A stretch of 7,067 nucleotides of DNA. It comes from Clostridia bacterium. GTDB taxonomy: Bacteria; Bacillota; Clostridia; UMGS1810. Location: positions 1 to 7,067 of the forward strand of contig JAFVSB010000141.1 of the NCBI GenBank assembly GCA_017503945.1. The letters run 5' to 3'. Under the pieces are notes generated by a model that worked only from the letters and a program-made list of their open reading frames with translations, had not been told where the DNA came from and made no database searches. Below are positions 6,109-7,067 of the stretch, in pieces (positions within the stretch are counted from its first letter, which is position 1; each line of letters opens with the position of its first letter). Both the position numbers and the translations under genes were made by a program.

Positions 6109-7067
6109 ATGGAAAACATTGTGCAAATATGGAAACAAGTGCTTGAGATAATAAAGCCTGAATTTTCGCAAATGATGGTGAGCTACAACACATGGATTGA
6201 AACAATTATTCCTTTAGAACTAAATGAAACCACTCTCAAAATAAGAGTGCCTTATGAATACAACAAAGAAATGATAAATTTGAGATATACCAATCTCATT
6301 AAAAATGCTCTCAAATTCATCACCGACAGAGACATAGAGCTTGATATAAAAGTAGCCTCTGATCTCACAGAAAAAGAAGTAGAAAAAATAAAGGTTAAAA
6401 CCAATCTCAATCCTCTTTATACCTTCGATAGCTTTGTAATAGGCAAATCAAACGAGCTTGCCCATGCCACAAGCTTTGCTATAGCAGAGGGCAGAGCAAA
6501 AGAATGTAATCCTCTTTTTCTCTACGGAGGAGTAGGCCTTGGCAAAACTCACCTCATGCACGCTATAGGCAACTATGTGCTCAAAAATGACATCACAAAA
6601 AAAATCCTTTATGTGTCGAGTGAGCAGTTCACAATCGATGTGGTAAACTCCATCCGCACAGACAATATGCAGGCCTTCAGAGATAAATATCGCACTGTAG
6701 ATATTCTTATGGTCGATGATATTCAGTTTATTGGTGACAAAGAAGCCACACAGGAAGAATTTTTCAACACCTTTAATGAGCTTTATCAAAATAACAAAAT
6801 AATCATCACTACTGCCGACCGTCCGCCAAAGGATTTACCCACATTTATGGACAGATTAAAAAACCGCCTTGGCATGGGTGCTCCCATCGATATCAATCCT
6901 CCCGATTATGAAACAAGAATTGCTATTCTTCGCAAAAAAGCATATCAGCTGAAAATAGAAATTCCCGATGAAGTGTATGAATTTATAGCCAAAAGAATAA
7001 AAACCAACATCAGAGATCTCGAGGGTGCTATCAAAAAAATAATGATTCATCACATGCTCATAAAAAA
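6109..7067 (+). CDS. dnaA: Chromosomal replication initiator protein DnaA (C-terminus beyond right edge)
   Basis: The frame stays open for 319 codons to the window end. DnaA is the AAA+ ATPase that binds oriC, melts it and recruits the helicase. Seen: domain I (about 1-82) with the NTWIETIIPLEL segment, a short domain II linker (about 83-100), then domain III opening with LNPLYTFDSFVIG (100-112). Walker A is GGVGLGKTH (140-148, K146, T147), Walker B ILMVDDIQF (199-207, D203, D204), sensor I region TTADRPPKDLP (234-244), and sensor II NIRDLEGA (300-307, R302). The likely arginine finger R253 is kept but lies in NRLGMGAP, where most DnaA proteins have SRFEWGL-like sequence. Domain IV with the DnaA-box-binding helix-turn-helix is not in the window. 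AAAGGA (6095-6100) lies 8 nt before the ATG; other upstream ATGs (6071, 6081) are out of frame. It may be the main initiator or a divergent paralogue; the main initiator is more likely. Confidence 0.95.
   Translation, partial: MENIVQIWKQVLEIIKPEFSQMMVSYNTWIETIIPLELNETTLKIRVPYEYNKEMINLRYTNLIKNALKFITDRDIELDIKVASDLTEKEVEKIKVKTNLNPLYTFDSFVIGKSNELAHATSFAIAEGRAKECNPLFLYGGVGLGKTHLMHAIGNYVLKNDITKKILYVSSEQFTIDVVNSIRTDNMQAFRDKYRTVDILMVDDIQFIGDKEATQEEFFNTFNELYQNNKIIITTADRPPKDLPTFMDRLKNRLGMGAPIDINPPDYETRIAILRKKAYQLKIEIPDEVYEFIAKRIKTNIRDLEGAIKKIMIHHMLIK

Noticed and set aside
6597..6604. Run of eight A within dnaA as a possible programmed frameshift site
   Set aside because: The frame is intact on both sides and conserved DnaA sequence continues directly, so there is no sign of frameshifting; such runs are expected in an AT-rich gene.
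6448..6789. A 113-codon minus-strand open frame inside dnaA
   Set aside because: It lies opposite the DnaA Walker A to Walker B region, which is unquestionably coding, and has no recognisable domain.

Overview
The window looks like chromosomal housekeeping DNA from a low-GC Gram-positive bacterium (Bacillota, probably class Clostridia). The reasons are the gene trio dprA-topA-trmFO, the folate-dependent TrmFO tRNA methylase, strong GGAGG-type ribosome binding sites, heavy use of ATA and AGA codons, and very AT-rich spacers. The assignment below class level is inference.

Layout. Bases 1-1195 (minus strand) hold the N-terminal 398 codons of an elongation factor G-like GTPase that runs off the left edge. 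A divergent, gene-free, AT-rich spacer (1196-1481) carries candidate promoters for both directions. From 1482 a tight plus-strand operon follows: dprA (DNA-processing/recombination mediator), topA (DNA topoisomerase I; 12-nt gap) and trmFO (tRNA m5U54 methylase; 1-nt TAATG overlap). The spacer 5960-6108 contains two successive hairpins that look like intrinsic terminators and a near-consensus sigma-A promoter whose -35 box lies inside the second hairpin. From 6109 to the right edge is dnaA, the replication initiator, cut off after 319 codons, before its DNA-binding domain.

How the genes relate. dprA, topA and trmFO are co-transcribed in many Bacillota, where in Bacillus subtilis they are followed by codV/xerC, clpQ/hslV, clpY/hslU and codY. 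Here that downstream set is replaced by dnaA, transcribed from its own promoter. The common thread is DNA topology, DNA handling and replication initiation plus two translation-related genes; no new multi-gene system is evident.

Most notable points: a DnaA with a non-canonical Box VII (NRLGMGAP where SRFEWGL is usual), an EF-G-like factor lacking the catalytic histidine of the G3 motif, the unusual trmFO-dnaA junction without clear DnaA boxes, and the terminator/promoter overlap. No tRNA, rRNA, CRISPR, insertion sequence or phage signal was seen.
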